Shown here: one piece after another, positions 54,434 to 63,720 of the stretch | Position numbering within the stretch: the stretch's first letter is position 1 | Layout: every line of letters begins with the position of its first letter | Origin: Geminicoccaceae bacterium | GTDB lineage: Bacteria > Pseudomonadota > Alphaproteobacteria > Geminicoccales > Geminicoccaceae | Assembly: GCA_025062095.1 (NCBI GenBank) | Contig: JANXAZ010000002.1 | Location: 62,001-126,000 of the forward strand | Direction of reading: 5' to 3' | Length of the DNA: 64,000 nt | Notes under the pieces: generated by a model | Told to the model about the DNA's origin: nothing | The model's input: the letters and a program-made list of their open reading frames with translations, nothing else | The model's database searches: none | Translations under genes and position numbers: made by a program

Positions 54434-55684
54434 TCACGGGGAGGGGCGACGGTCGTCGATCACCTTCCCGTCCTCGGGCAACGTGCCGGGGGGCACGAGC
54501 TCGATCTCGGCCCGCAGACCGGTGGCGGCGCGCACGGCTTCGGCGAGGGCCTGTTCGAGGCCGCTCGGCGCCCCGGCCACTTCGCAGCGCAGGACCATGC
54601 GGTCGCGCTCCTCCTCGCGGCTGACCTCGAGACGCGCGCGTCCCACCATGTCGAAGCGCTTCAAGGCTTCGCCGATCTGGTGCGGATAGACGAACATGCC
54701 GCGGACCTTCACGCCCTGATCGACCCGTCCGAGCCAGCCCTTGATGCGCATGTTGGTCCGGCCGCAGGGGCTCTGGCCGGGCAGGACGGCGGAGAGGTCG
54801 CCGGTAGCGAAGCGGATGAGGGGATAATCGGGATTGAAGACGGTGACGACGACTTCGCCGATCTCGCCCTCGGGGACGGGATCGCCGGTACCGGGACGCA
54901 CGATCTCCAGGATGACCGCCTCGTCGACCACGAGCCCTTCGCGCGCGCTCGTTTCGTAGGCGATGAGACCGACATCGGCGGTGGCGTAGCACTGGTAGGC
55001 GTCGATGCCGAACTCGCGCCGGAGCCGTTCGCGCAACGAGGCCGGAAAGGCCTCCCCCGAGACCAGGGCCTTGGTGATCGAGGCGGTCGAATAGCCGAGC
55101 TCGCGGGCTTTTTCGAGAAGGACGAGGAGAAAGGAGGGGGTGCCGACGTAACCTCTGGGCTTGAGATCGTGGATGACGCGGGCCTGGAGCTCGGTCTGGC
55201 CGGTGCCGCCCGGGATCACGGGACAACCGAGGGCGCGCGCGCCGCCTTCGACCATCGAGCCGGCCGGGGTGAGGTGGTAGGAGAAGGTGTTGTGGATGAG
55301 GTCGCCCGACCGGAAGCCGGCGGCGAAAAGAGCACGAGCGAAGCGCCAGTAGTCCAGGCGCGGGCCTTCGGGATCATAGATCGGCCCCGGCGAGGCGAAG
55401 ATGCGCACGAGCCGCGAAGGCGGGGTAGCGTTGAAGCCGCCGAAGGGCAGCGCCGCCTGCTGCAGGCTGTGCAGCTGAGACTTCCTGAGGACCGGGAGTT
55501 TGGCCAGGGCCGCGCGGTCGACGATCGCATCGGGATCGACGTCGCCCAGGTGCCGGACGAAGGCCGGGGCGTTGTCGAGCGCGTGGCGAATCAGGCCGGG
55601 GAGGGCGTGGAAGATCGCCTGTTCGCGCTCGGCCGGCCTGCGCACCTCTTGGCGATCGTAGAACTCCCCACCGCTCTCCGCCAT
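54434..55684 (-). CDS. Phenylacetate-CoA ligase-like (PaaK family) AMP-forming ligase
   Basis: A 416-aa acyl-adenylating enzyme that activates aryl or related acids with CoA. The family features are FASPGPIYDPEGPRLDYW (replacing the common SSGTTG loop), the adenylate site YATADVGLIAYET, the hinge GWLGRVDQGVKVRGMFVYPHQI and a C-terminal PaaK domain. The P-loop departs clearly from the normal STGTTGKP, as in the subgroup found in liv-type clusters. ATG 55684 follows GGAGGAACCGGTC. It is the last catabolic gene of the liv operon. Confidence 0.86.
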   Translation of the reverse strand: MAESGGEFYDRQEVRRPAEREQAIFHALPGLIRHALDNAPAFVRHLGDVDPDAIVDRAALAKLPVLRKSQLHSLQQAALPFGGFNATPPSRLVRIFASPGPIYDPEGPRLDYWRFARALFAAGFRSGDLIHNTFSYHLTPAGSMVEGGARALGCPVIPGGTGQTELQARVIHDLKPRGYVGTPSFLLVLLEKARELGYSTASITKALVSGEAFPASLRERLRREFGIDAYQCYATADVGLIAYETSAREGLVVDEAVILEIVRPGTGDPVPEGEIGEVVVTVFNPDYPLIRFATGDLSAVLPGQSPCGRTNMRIKGWLGRVDQGVKVRGMFVYPHQIGEALKRFDMVGRARLEVSREEERDRMVLRCEVAGAPSGLEQALAEAVRAATGLRAEIELVPPGTLPEDGKVIDDRRPSP

Positions 55685-55817
55685 GACCGGTTCCTCCGTC
55701 TGGCCACCGCGCGACGGCCGCGCGTGTCTTATAGGCGCGACGCCCGTTTCGCGTAACGGGGAACGCGGCGGAACGGAAGGGTCGGCAGGATGCGGCACGA
55801 GGCTCGAGGCGGCGCGA

Positions 55818-56663
55818 TCAGAGCCAACGCTTCCGCCGTTTGTAGCTCTTGATGTCGCGGAAGCTCTTCCGGCCCGTCGCGCTCAAGCCCAGATAGAATT
55901 CCTTGACGTCTTCGTTGTCGCGAAGGGCCTCCGCCGGGCCGTCGAGGACCACGCGACCGTTCTCGAGGATGTAGCCGTAGCGAGCGTAGCGCAAGGCCAC
56001 GTTGGTGTTCTGCTCGGCGACGAGGAAAGTCACCTTTTCTTCGCGATTGAGCCGATCGACGATCTCGAAGATCTCTTCCACCAGCTGCGGCGCGAGGCCC
56101 ATCGAGGGCTCGTCCAAGAGGACGAGGCGCGGGCGAGCCATGAGAGCACGGCCGATCGCACACATCTGTTGCTCGCCGCCCGAAATGTAACCGGCGAGGA
56201 CTTTCCGCCGCTCCTTCAGACGCGGGAAATACGAATAGACCATCTCCAGATCGCGTTGGATGGCGGCCTTCCCGTCCTTCCGGGTAAAGGCGCCGGTCAG
56301 GAGGTTTTCCTCGACCGTGAGATGGCCGAAGCAACGGCGCCCCTCCATGACCTGGAGGCAGCCGCGGCGGACGAGCTCGCTCGGCGAGAGGCGATGGACT
56401 TCTTCGCCGTAGAAGGTGATCGAGCCTTTGGTCACCTCGCCGCGCTCGGCGTGCAGGAGGTTGGAGATCGCCTTCAAAGTCGTGGTCTTGCCGGCGCCGT
56501 TGGCACCCAGAAGGGTGACGATCGCCCCTTCCGGGACCTCGAGACTGACCCCTTTGAGCACGAGCACGACGTGATCGTAGACGACCTCGATGTTGTGGAC
56601 GGCGAGCGCCGTCCGCGGGGTCGCGGGTTGATCGAAGGGAGCGGGGCGAGCGAGCGCGTTCAT
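55818..56663 (-). CDS. livF: Branched-chain amino acid-type ABC transporter ATPase (LivF)
   Basis: A 281-aa ATPase with Walker A GANGAGKT (53-60), signature ISGGEQQM and Walker B LVLLDEPSMGLAP. Its C-terminus carries an extra basic tail after the normal LivF end (FYLGLSATGRKSFRDIK, then RRKRW), which I know from transporters associated with aromatic or organic-acid CoA ligases. This tail separates it from true leucine LivF. ATG 56663 has a weak ribosome site, and a strong hairpin lies upstream. Confidence 0.92.
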   Translation of the reverse strand: MNALARPAPFDQPATPRTALAVHNIEVVYDHVVLVLKGVSLEVPEGAIVTLLGANGAGKTTTLKAISNLLHAERGEVTKGSITFYGEEVHRLSPSELVRRGCLQVMEGRRCFGHLTVEENLLTGAFTRKDGKAAIQRDLEMVYSYFPRLKERRKVLAGYISGGEQQMCAIGRALMARPRLVLLDEPSMGLAPQLVEEIFEIVDRLNREEKVTFLVAEQNTNVALRYARYGYILENGRVVLDGPAEALRDNEDVKEFYLGLSATGRKSFRDIKSYKRRKRWL

Positions 56664-56689
56664 GGGGCGGCGACCAACGGCGGGAAATA

Positions 56690-56713
56690 GGCCGGGGCCA
56701 CGGGGCCCCGGCC
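56690..56713. terminator. Strong GC hairpin between livK and livF
   Basis: GGCCGGGGCC (56690-56699) and GGCCCCGGCC (56704-56713) form a perfect 10-bp stem with a 4-nt loop. On the coding (minus) strand it lies 8 nt after the livK stop and is followed by TATTT rather than a full T tract. On the plus strand it is followed by TTTT. It may stabilise the livK mRNA end or attenuate reading into livF. Confidence 0.7.
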
Positions 56714-56721
56714 TTTTCGGT

Positions 56722-58026
56722 TCAGTTGCAGGTCCGCGGCGTGATACCCTTCTCCTTGGCGTAAGCCATGGCCGCGGCCTCGACCTTGGGACGGAGATAC
56801 TCGTTGTTCGCCTCGATCCAGTCGGAGACGAACACCCACTTCTTGCCGTCCCACTGATGGATGCGGGCCTTGCGCGAGCCCTCGTGGTCGCGGCAGGAGA
56901 CCTTGATCGGAGTGATCAGACCCTCGAAGCCGAGCTCCTTGATCCTCTGCGCCGTCAGCTCGAGCCGCTCGTAGCCTTCGCGCACCTGCTCGCCGGTGGG
57001 GACTTTGACGTTGAAGATCTTCTGAGCGTTGCGCACCGCCTCGAGCTTGAGCATGGCGTCGATCATGCCGCGATTGTAGAGGACTTCGCCCACTTCCTCG
57101 CGCTTGCCCGCGCCCTTGCCGGCATCGTAGACATACTTGAGGATGTCCTTGTGGACCGGGTAGTCGGCGCCGGCGGGATGCAGCGCCAGGCCCTGATATC
57201 CTTTGGCGTCGTCACCGGCGGGACGGACGTCGGGCTCGGCCGCGGCCCACCAGACACCGTACATCCGCTCGCGCGGATAGCCCACCGCCACCGCTTCCTT
57301 GATGGCGGTCGAGTTCATCACGCCCCAGCCCCAGAGAAAGACGAAGTCGGGCCGCGTCTGGCGGATCTTGAGCCAGGCGGCCTTCTGCTCGACGCCGGGA
57401 TGGGTGACCGGGATGGCCTCGAAGGTGTAGCCGTATCGCTGCGCGTGCTCTTGAAGGACGGGGATCGGTTCTTTCCCGTACGGGCTGTCGTGGTAAACGA
57501 GAGTGATCTTCTTGCCCTGGAGGCCGCCCGCGATCTTGTTGACGTGCTGGATGAGGATATCGGCCGCGCTCCAGTAGGTCCCGAGGAGCGGGAAGTTCCA
57601 GGTGAACACGCGCCCGTCGGCCGATTCGGAGCGGCCGTAGCCCATGGTCTGCAACGGGATCTTGTCGACCGCAACCTTCTCGGTGAGGGCGAAGGTGATA
57701 CCCGTGGAGAGCGGCGAGAAGGCGATCGCGCCTTTGGCGCCCTTCCCCTTCAGTCGCTCGTAGCACTCCACCCCGCGATCGGTCGCGTAGCCGGTTTCGC
57801 ACTCCTCGAATTCGATCTTGACCCCGCCCACGCCGCCGTCGCGCGCGTTGATCATGGCCACGTAATCGGCGACGCCGTTGGCGAAGGGGATGCCGTTGGG
57901 GGCGTAGGGTCCCGAGCGGTAGACGAGCGAGGGATAGTAGATCGTTTCCGCTGCGGAAGCGGAGCCGGCGAGCACGGCGAGCGCCGCCGCACCGGCATAC
58001 ATCGCGGTCAAGAAACGGAGCCTCAT
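56722..58026 (-). CDS. ABC transporter periplasmic binding protein (LivK-like)
   Basis: A 434-aa type I periplasmic binding protein. A signal peptide covers about residues 1-25 (AGAAALAVLAGSASAA). The mature text begins ETIYYPSLVYRSGPYAPNG, typical of solute-binding proteins in organic-acid/aromatic clusters, followed by GGVKIEFEECETGYATDRGVECYERL. One cysteine pair near 80-90 is likely. ATG 58026 has an excellent GGGAGGTGAAAC ribosome site, as expected for the most abundant subunit. The ligand is probably a carboxylic acid rather than leucine (inference from neighbours). Confidence 0.91.
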   Translation of the reverse strand: MRLRFLTAMYAGAAALAVLAGSASAAETIYYPSLVYRSGPYAPNGIPFANGVADYVAMINARDGGVGGVKIEFEECETGYATDRGVECYERLKGKGAKGAIAFSPLSTGITFALTEKVAVDKIPLQTMGYGRSESADGRVFTWNFPLLGTYWSAADILIQHVNKIAGGLQGKKITLVYHDSPYGKEPIPVLQEHAQRYGYTFEAIPVTHPGVEQKAAWLKIRQTRPDFVFLWGWGVMNSTAIKEAVAVGYPRERMYGVWWAAAEPDVRPAGDDAKGYQGLALHPAGADYPVHKDILKYVYDAGKGAGKREEVGEVLYNRGMIDAMLKLEAVRNAQKIFNVKVPTGEQVREGYERLELTAQRIKELGFEGLITPIKVSCRDHEGSRKARIHQWDGKKWVFVSDWIEANNEYLRPKVEAAAMAYAKEKGITPRTCN

Positions 58027-58072
58027 CGTTTCACCTCCCGTTCTGCCGTGTCTTTTCCCGGCGCCGGGCCGC

Positions 58073-59137
58073 TCAGTAGGGGAACGGCCACAGGCGCATC
58101 TTCTCCTTGCCGATCTGCCAGAGCCGCGCGAGCCCGTGCGGCTCCCAGATCAAGAAGAGCACGATGAGCGTGCCGAAGATCATGAACTCGAGATGCGAGA
58201 CCATCGCCGTCGACAGCCGAATGCCGATCATCGCCGGCGCCTGGTTCAAAAAGATCGGAAGGATGGTGATGAAGGCGGCGCCCAGGAAGCTGCCCAGGAT
58301 CGAGCCCATGCCGCCGATGATCACCATGAAGAGAAGGCGAAAGCTCATGTCGATCGAAAACGCCAGGGGCTCCCACGACCCCAGATGCACGAAGGCCCAC
58401 AGCACGCCGGCGAGACCGGCGACGAAGCTCGAGACGGCGAAGGCCGAGAGCTTGGCGTGCATCGGCCGGATGCCGATGATCTCGGCGGCGATGTCCATGT
58501 CGCGGATCGCCATCCAGGAGCGGCCGAGGCGCGAACGCACGAGGTTCTTGGCCAAAAGCGCGATCGCGCAGACGAAGGCGAGGCAGAGCCAGTACTTCTC
58601 GCGCTCCGTATCGACCACCCAGCCGAAGAAGTCGAGGACGGGGGCGGTGACCGAGCCCGAAGGCGTGTAATTGGTGAACCAGCGCACGCGCAGGAAAGCC
58701 CAGTCGGCGAAGAACTGCAGCGCGAGGGTGGCGACCGCGAGATAGAGGCCCTTGATCCGGAAGGACGGCAGGCCGAAGACGATGCCGACTCCCGCGGCGA
58801 TCAGTCCGGCGAGGAAGAAATCGAGCAGAAGCGGCAGCTCGGGCAGGCGCAGAGCCAGATTGTAGGCGGAATAAGCGCCCACGGCCATGAAAGCGCCGGT
58901 GCCGAGCGAGATCTGACCGCAATAGCCCAAGAGCAGGTTGAGGCCGATCGCCGCGAGCGAGAGGATCAGGAAGGGGATCAGGATCGCGCGCAAGAGATAC
59001 TCGTCGGCGAGAAGCGGGACGCCGACCCAGGCGATGGCGAGGATCGCGGCGATGCCGATGCGATCCTCGCGCAACCGGAAGATCGCCTGGTCTTCAGCGT
59101 AAGAGGTGCGGAACTGGCCGGTCTCGCGGTAGATCAC
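58073..59137 (-). CDS. livM: Branched-chain amino acid-type ABC transporter permease (LivM)
   Basis: A 354-aa permease with about ten helices and the LivM signatures LNLLLGYCGQISLGTGAFMAVGAY and GPSFVAGLAG-type EAA region (SSFVAGLAGVLWAFVHLG). GTG 59137 begins 3 bp after the livH stop, so translation is coupled. The N-terminal 40 residues before the first helix are unusually long and hydrophilic (TSYAEDQAIFRLREDR). Confidence 0.92.
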   Translation of the reverse strand: MIYRETGQFRTSYAEDQAIFRLREDRIGIAAILAIAWVGVPLLADEYLLRAILIPFLILSLAAIGLNLLLGYCGQISLGTGAFMAVGAYSAYNLALRLPELPLLLDFFLAGLIAAGVGIVFGLPSFRIKGLYLAVATLALQFFADWAFLRVRWFTNYTPSGSVTAPVLDFFGWVVDTEREKYWLCLAFVCAIALLAKNLVRSRLGRSWMAIRDMDIAAEIIGIRPMHAKLSAFAVSSFVAGLAGVLWAFVHLGSWEPLAFSIDMSFRLLFMVIIGGMGSILGSFLGAAFITILPIFLNQAPAMIGIRLSTAMVSHLEFMIFGTLIVLFLIWEPHGLARLWQIGKEKMRLWPFPY

Positions 59138-59140
59138 GGC

Positions 59141-60046
59141 TCATACCCGCTCGATGATCTTTTCGCCGAACAGCCCTTGCGGCCGGACGAGGAGCACCGC
59201 AAGCGCGAGCACGTAGGCGAACCAATACTCGATGCCGCCTCCGATGGCCGGGCCGATGTAGAATTCGGCGAGCTTTTCGCCGGCACCGACGATCAGCCCG
59301 CCCAGGATCGCGCCGGGGATCGAGGTGAGGCCGCCCAGGATCAGCACCGGCAGGGCCTTCAGGGCGACGAAGGAGAGCGAGAACTGGACGCCCAACTTCG
59401 AGCCCCAGGCCATACCCGCGACGAGCGCGACGACGCCGGCGGTCGACCAGACGATGAGCCAGATCTGGTTGAGGGGGATGCCCACCGATTGCGCGGCCTG
59501 GTGGTCGTCGGCGACGGCGCGCAGCGCGCGGCCGATCTTCGTGCTGTGAAAGAAGATCGAGAGAGCGAGGACGAGGCTGCCGGCGACGGCGGCGGCGAAG
59601 ACGTCGACCGGGCTCACGAGAATTCCGCCGGGGAAGAGGTTCTCGAGCAAGAACCAAGGAGAGGCGGAGATCCCGAGGTCGAGCTGGTAGACGTTCGAGC
59701 CCCAGATCGTCTGTCCGAAGCCGTCGAGGAAGAAGGTGACGCCGATCGTCGCCATGAACAAGATGAGCCCGTGCTGGCCCACGAGCGGGCGCAACACGAG
59801 CCGCTCCACCGCCCAGGCGAGGGCGATCATGATCGCGATCGTGAGCGCGATCGCCACCGGGAACGGCAGCCACTCGGAAAGGCGGACGAGGGAGAGGGCG
59901 GCGAAGAGGACCATCGCCCCCTGGGCGAAGTTGAACACCCCGGAGGCCTTGAAGATCAACACGAAGCCGAGAGCGACGAGGGAGTAGAGCACCCCGCTCA
60001 TGAGGCCGCCCAACAGGACCTCGAGGACGGGGCCGAGCTCAGCCAT
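59141..60046 (-). CDS. livH: Branched-chain amino acid-type ABC transporter permease (LivH)
   Basis: A 301-aa permease with eight or more helices. The family signatures GLMSGVLYSLVALGFVLIFKASGVFNFAQGAMV near the N-terminus and AVADDHQAAQSVGIP (the EAA loop) near 170 are clear. ATG 60046 overlaps the livG stop by 8 bp. Confidence 0.93.
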   Translation of the reverse strand: MAELGPVLEVLLGGLMSGVLYSLVALGFVLIFKASGVFNFAQGAMVLFAALSLVRLSEWLPFPVAIALTIAIMIALAWAVERLVLRPLVGQHGLILFMATIGVTFFLDGFGQTIWGSNVYQLDLGISASPWFLLENLFPGGILVSPVDVFAAAVAGSLVLALSIFFHSTKIGRALRAVADDHQAAQSVGIPLNQIWLIVWSTAGVVALVAGMAWGSKLGVQFSLSFVALKALPVLILGGLTSIPGAILGGLIVGAGEKLAEFYIGPAIGGGIEYWFAYVLALAVLLVRPQGLFGEKIIERV

Positions 60047-60875
60047 GGGCGACCCCCAGATAGGCCTCGATCACCGCCGGGTCGTTGCGCACTTCCTCCG
60101 GCGTGCCGTCGGCCAAGAGGCGACCGTAGTCGAGCACCACGACCCGATCCGAGATGTCCATGACCACGCTCATGTCGTGCTCGATGAGCGCCACCGTCGT
60201 GCCGAATTCCTCGTTGACGTCGAGAATGAAGCGGCACATGTCCTCTTTTTCTTCGAGATTCATGCCCGCCATCGGTTCGTCGAGGAGCAAGAGCTCGGGT
60301 TCCATGGCGAGCGCCCGGGCGAGCTCGACCCGCTTCTGCAACCCGTAGGGGAGCTTGCCGACGGGGACGTGGCGGATGTGGGTGATCTCCAGGAAATCGA
60401 TGATCCGCTCGACGAAGGCGCGCTCGCGCAACTCCTCGCTGCGCCCGCGACCGATCCGGAAGGCCTGCTCGAGGAAAGAGGCGCGCATCTTGAGGATGCG
60501 GCCGGTCATGATGTTGTCGAGCGTGCTCATCCCCTTGAAGAGGGCGATGTTCTGGAAGGTGCGCGCGATCCCGCCCTTGGCCGCCTCGTGCGGGCGCATG
60601 CGGGTGAACACCCGGCCCTTCCAGACGATGCGCCCTTCTTGAGGCTGGTAAAAGCCGTTGATGACGTTGAGCATCGAGGATTTGCCGGCCCCGTTGGGGC
60701 CGATGATGGCGCGGATCTCCCCTCGCCGGATGTCGAAGCTCACATTCGAAAGCGCGCGCACCCCGCCGAAGCGCAAGGAGATGTTCTCGACCGCGAGGAG
60801 CACCTCGCCGATCCGCCGCTCGCGCCGCGCGGCGCGCTCGGCGGAGGTCGCGACGGGCGCCGAAGCGACGGCCAT
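60039..60875 (-). CDS. livG: Branched-chain amino acid-type ABC transporter ATPase (LivG)
   Basis: A 278-aa ATPase with Walker A GPNGAGKS (59-66), the LivG-specific GGIARTFQNIALF, the signature region KLPYGLQKRVELARAL and Walker B LLLLDEPMAGMN. The 25-residue basic N-terminal extension (SAERAARRERR) is unusual. ATG 60875 follows the acyl-CoA synthetase stop directly (TGAGATG), and the end overlaps livH, so it sits tightly in the operon. Confidence 0.93.
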   Translation of the reverse strand: MAVASAPVATSAERAARRERRIGEVLLAVENISLRFGGVRALSNVSFDIRRGEIRAIIGPNGAGKSSMLNVINGFYQPQEGRIVWKGRVFTRMRPHEAAKGGIARTFQNIALFKGMSTLDNIMTGRILKMRASFLEQAFRIGRGRSEELRERAFVERIIDFLEITHIRHVPVGKLPYGLQKRVELARALAMEPELLLLDEPMAGMNLEEKEDMCRFILDVNEEFGTTVALIEHDMSVVMDISDRVVVLDYGRLLADGTPEEVRNDPAVIEAYLGVAHG

Positions 60876-60876
60876 C

Positions 60877-62871
60877 TCAGGCGGCCCGCGCGAGGCGGCG
60901 ATGGGCCGAGGTGTCGCGGATCTCGAGCTCGGCCTCGACGCGACCCTGGCGCCCGTCCTCGAAGGTGACCACGGTATCGACGTGCACGCGTGCACGATCG
61001 GCGTAGATCGCCTCGATGATCTCGGCATAGCGCTCGTCGATCACGCCCCGGCGCACCTTCCGCGTGCGCGTGACCTCGCCGTCGTCCGGGTCGAGCTCCT
61101 TGTAGAGGACGACGAAGCGGCGGATCCTCTGGCTTTCCGGCAGGCTCGCGTTGACCTTCTCGACCTCGCCGGCGAGGAGCTCGATGACCTGCGGGTTGGC
61201 GGCGAGGTTCTGGTAAGAGGTGAAGCCGATCTGGCGATTCTCGGCCCACTTCGAGACCATGGAATAGCGGATGCACAAGATCGCGGCGAGCCAGGGACGA
61301 CGGTTGCCGAGCACCACCGCCTCGCCGATATACGGCGAGAACTTGAGCTTGTTCTCGATGAACTGGGGACTGAAGCGCACGCCCGTCGTGGTGCGCGCGA
61401 TGTCCTTGATGCGGTCGATGACCACGAGCCTTCCCTTGGCGTCGAAATAGCCGGCGTCGCCGGTGCGCATCCAGCCGTCGGGGGTCAAGGCCTCGCGGGT
61501 CGCCTCCTCGTTCTTGAAATAGCCTTTGAACATGCCGGGATGGCGGGTCACGATCTCGCCGACCCCGTTCTCGTCCGGATCGTCGATCCGCACCTCGGTG
61601 TCGGGGAAGGGAACGCCCGAGCTGTCGGTGTCGAGCTCGTCGCCCCGTTGGATCGTGTAGGCCCCGGCGAGCTCGGTCTGGCCGTAGAGCTGGCGCAAGG
61701 GCACGCCCATGGCGAGGAAGAACTTGAAGGTGTCGGGTCCGAGCGCGGCACCGCCGGTGGCCGCGGACTTCAGGCGCGAGAAACCGAGGCGATCGCGCAA
61801 GGCGCCGAACACCAACAGATCGGCGAGCCGGTGGCGGCGGCCCCGCTCGAGCGCCGCGGTTCCCGCGCGCACCGCCCAGTCGAACAAGGCACGCGTGAGC
61901 GGCCCGGCGTCCATGATCCGCGCCCTGAGATCGGCCGCCGTCTGCTCCCACACCCGGGGGGCGAGCAGAAGATGGGTCGGGCCGATCTCCCGCAAGTCGC
62001 GCATCGCGGTTTCGGCGCTTTCCGGGAAATTGACCCGAATGCGGCACAGAAGCGGCATCGCCACCGTGTAGACCTGCTCCATGATCCAGGGCAGGGGCAG
62101 GATGCTCACGTACTCGTCTTCGGGGCCGCGCGGGTCGACCTCGAGATAAGCGGCGATGTGAGACAAGAAGGGTCGGAACTGCAGCATCGCCAGCTTGGGG
62201 TTCGCGGTCGTTCCCGAGGTGGTGCACAGGATCGCGACGTCGTCGCCCCGACCCTCGGCGACCTCGGCTTCGAACAGACCCGGCTCTTTGGCCGCGAGTT
62301 CCTCGCCCCGCTCGCACAATTCGCGCCAGGAGACGAGCCGGGGATCGCGATATTTGCGCATCCCGCGATCGTCGTGATAGACGATCCAGCGCAGGCTGCG
62401 CCCGGATTCGCCCAGCGCGAGGATCTTGTCGACTTGTTCTTCGTCCTCGCAGACGATCGCGCGCGCCTCGGCGTAGCCCACGAGATAGCCCGCCTCGTGG
62501 GCGAGCACGTCCTCGTAAATACCGAGGGTCATGCACCCCAGGCTGTGGGCGGCGAGCTCGCTCCACACCCAGTTCGGCCGATTGCGGCCGATCAGCGCCA
62601 CGACCTCGCCCCGCTGCACGCCGAGGCTCTTGAGCCCGAGCGCGATCGTGCGCACGCGATCGCGATAGTCGCGCCAGCTGTAGACGTTCCAGATCCCGAA
62701 CTCTTTCTCGCGCATCGCCGGCGCGTCGGGCCAGCGCTCGGCGTTGTGCAGGAGAAGCTTCGGGAAAGTGTCGAGTTCCTCGGACCAGGCGGTGGTCGCC
62801 GTCCGCGCCCGCGGGCGGCCGGCTCGCTGCGCCGCCCCGACGCGACGATCGAGTTCTACGAGCTGATCCAC
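60877..62871 (-). CDS. AMP-forming long-chain acyl-CoA synthetase-like ligase
   Basis: A 664-aa adenylate-forming enzyme and first gene of the liv-type operon. The P-loop TTSGTTANPK is at 217-226, a YGQTELAGAY adenylate motif at about 395, the hinge TGDAGYFDAKGRLVVIDRIKD and the final CoA lobe with FSPQFIENKLKFSPYI. It resembles ACSBG/FadD15-type enzymes found with liv transporters. GTG 62871 is the start. With the binding protein, permeases and PaaK-like ligase it suggests uptake and activation of a carboxylic acid (fatty or aromatic). Confidence 0.9.
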   Translation of the reverse strand: MDQLVELDRRVGAAQRAGRPRARTATTAWSEELDTFPKLLLHNAERWPDAPAMREKEFGIWNVYSWRDYRDRVRTIALGLKSLGVQRGEVVALIGRNRPNWVWSELAAHSLGCMTLGIYEDVLAHEAGYLVGYAEARAIVCEDEEQVDKILALGESGRSLRWIVYHDDRGMRKYRDPRLVSWRELCERGEELAAKEPGLFEAEVAEGRGDDVAILCTTSGTTANPKLAMLQFRPFLSHIAAYLEVDPRGPEDEYVSILPLPWIMEQVYTVAMPLLCRIRVNFPESAETAMRDLREIGPTHLLLAPRVWEQTAADLRARIMDAGPLTRALFDWAVRAGTAALERGRRHRLADLLVFGALRDRLGFSRLKSAATGGAALGPDTFKFFLAMGVPLRQLYGQTELAGAYTIQRGDELDTDSSGVPFPDTEVRIDDPDENGVGEIVTRHPGMFKGYFKNEEATREALTPDGWMRTGDAGYFDAKGRLVVIDRIKDIARTTTGVRFSPQFIENKLKFSPYIGEAVVLGNRRPWLAAILCIRYSMVSKWAENRQIGFTSYQNLAANPQVIELLAGEVEKVNASLPESQRIRRFVVLYKELDPDDGEVTRTRKVRRGVIDERYAEIIEAIYADRARVHVDTVVTFEDGRQGRVEAELEIRDTSAHRRLARAA

Positions 62872-62970
62872 CCCGCGTACCCCCTCGCCTCGAGCGTTCC
62901 CGCCCCGAGCTATACCAGGCCCGCAGGCGAGCGCATAGCAGGGTCGCAGCGATGGCAGAGCTCGCGCGCT

Positions 62971-63552
62971 TCAGGTCGTCGCGCGACGGTAGCGCCAGAC
63001 CGTGGCCGGGGGCAGGTTGCGGAGCACGTAGCGGACGAGTTCGGCGCGGATCCCGAGCCGGCGCGCCGGAACCGGGGGAACCGGGGAATAGCTGTACTGC
63101 AGCATGGTGCCCGGCTCGCGCAGCGCCTTGAACCCCTGCTCGACGATCGCGCGCTGGAAAGCGAAAGGCATGCGCACCATGGGCAGGCCCGACACCACGG
63201 TCGAGACGTCGCTGACCCCGAGCTCGGCGAGGATCGCATCCAGGCGGGTGGCGTCACCCTCGACCACCAGGCAGCCCGGCACGCGGCGCCGGAGATAGCC
63301 CGCGAGCTCGGGGTCGAGCTCGACCACGACGAGACGATCGCGCGGAATGCCGCGCTCGATCAGGCCCTGGGTGATGGCTCCCGTGCCGCCGCCGAGCTCG
63401 ACGACCCAACGGCCGGGTTGCCACAGCACCGCCTCCGCCACGGCGCGCGCGAGCGCCCGCGAGGACGGCTTGATCGAGCCGACCGAGCGGGGCGAACGCA
63501 GCCACTGACGGAAGAAAAGCTCGCTCTCCTTGACGAGATCGGCGCGCTGCAT
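62971..63552 (-). CDS. SAM-dependent methyltransferase, PmtA/phospholipid N-methyltransferase-like
   Basis: A 193-aa methyltransferase with motif I WVVELGGGTGAITQGL (49-64), motif II VVVELDPELAGYL, and the post-motif segment VVSGLPMVRMPFAFQRAI, very like bacterial phosphatidylethanolamine N-methyltransferase PmtA and rRNA adenine dimethylase-like proteins. The LLRSPRSVGSIKPSS-type start (WLRSPRSVGSIKPSSRAL) is characteristic. ATG 63552 is chosen because homology begins near it. Lipid methylation is an inference. Confidence 0.82.
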   Translation of the reverse strand: MQRADLVKESELFFRQWLRSPRSVGSIKPSSRALARAVAEAVLWQPGRWVVELGGGTGAITQGLIERGIPRDRLVVVELDPELAGYLRRRVPGCLVVEGDATRLDAILAELGVSDVSTVVSGLPMVRMPFAFQRAIVEQGFKALREPGTMLQYSYSPVPPVPARRLGIRAELVRYVLRNLPPATVWRYRRATT

Positions 63553-63720
63553 GCTCGTGATCCCGGCGGGTGCCGAAGGCTCGGCCTCGAGCCCTCCTTC
63601 CCCGACGAACGACCGTGAACCGTTTCGCCCGCACCGGTGCGCCTCGCACCCGCCCGCGAGCGTTGGCGCTGGATATCGGAGCGTGCACGGGCCCGCAAGC
63701 ACGGAAGTGTCACATCACGG

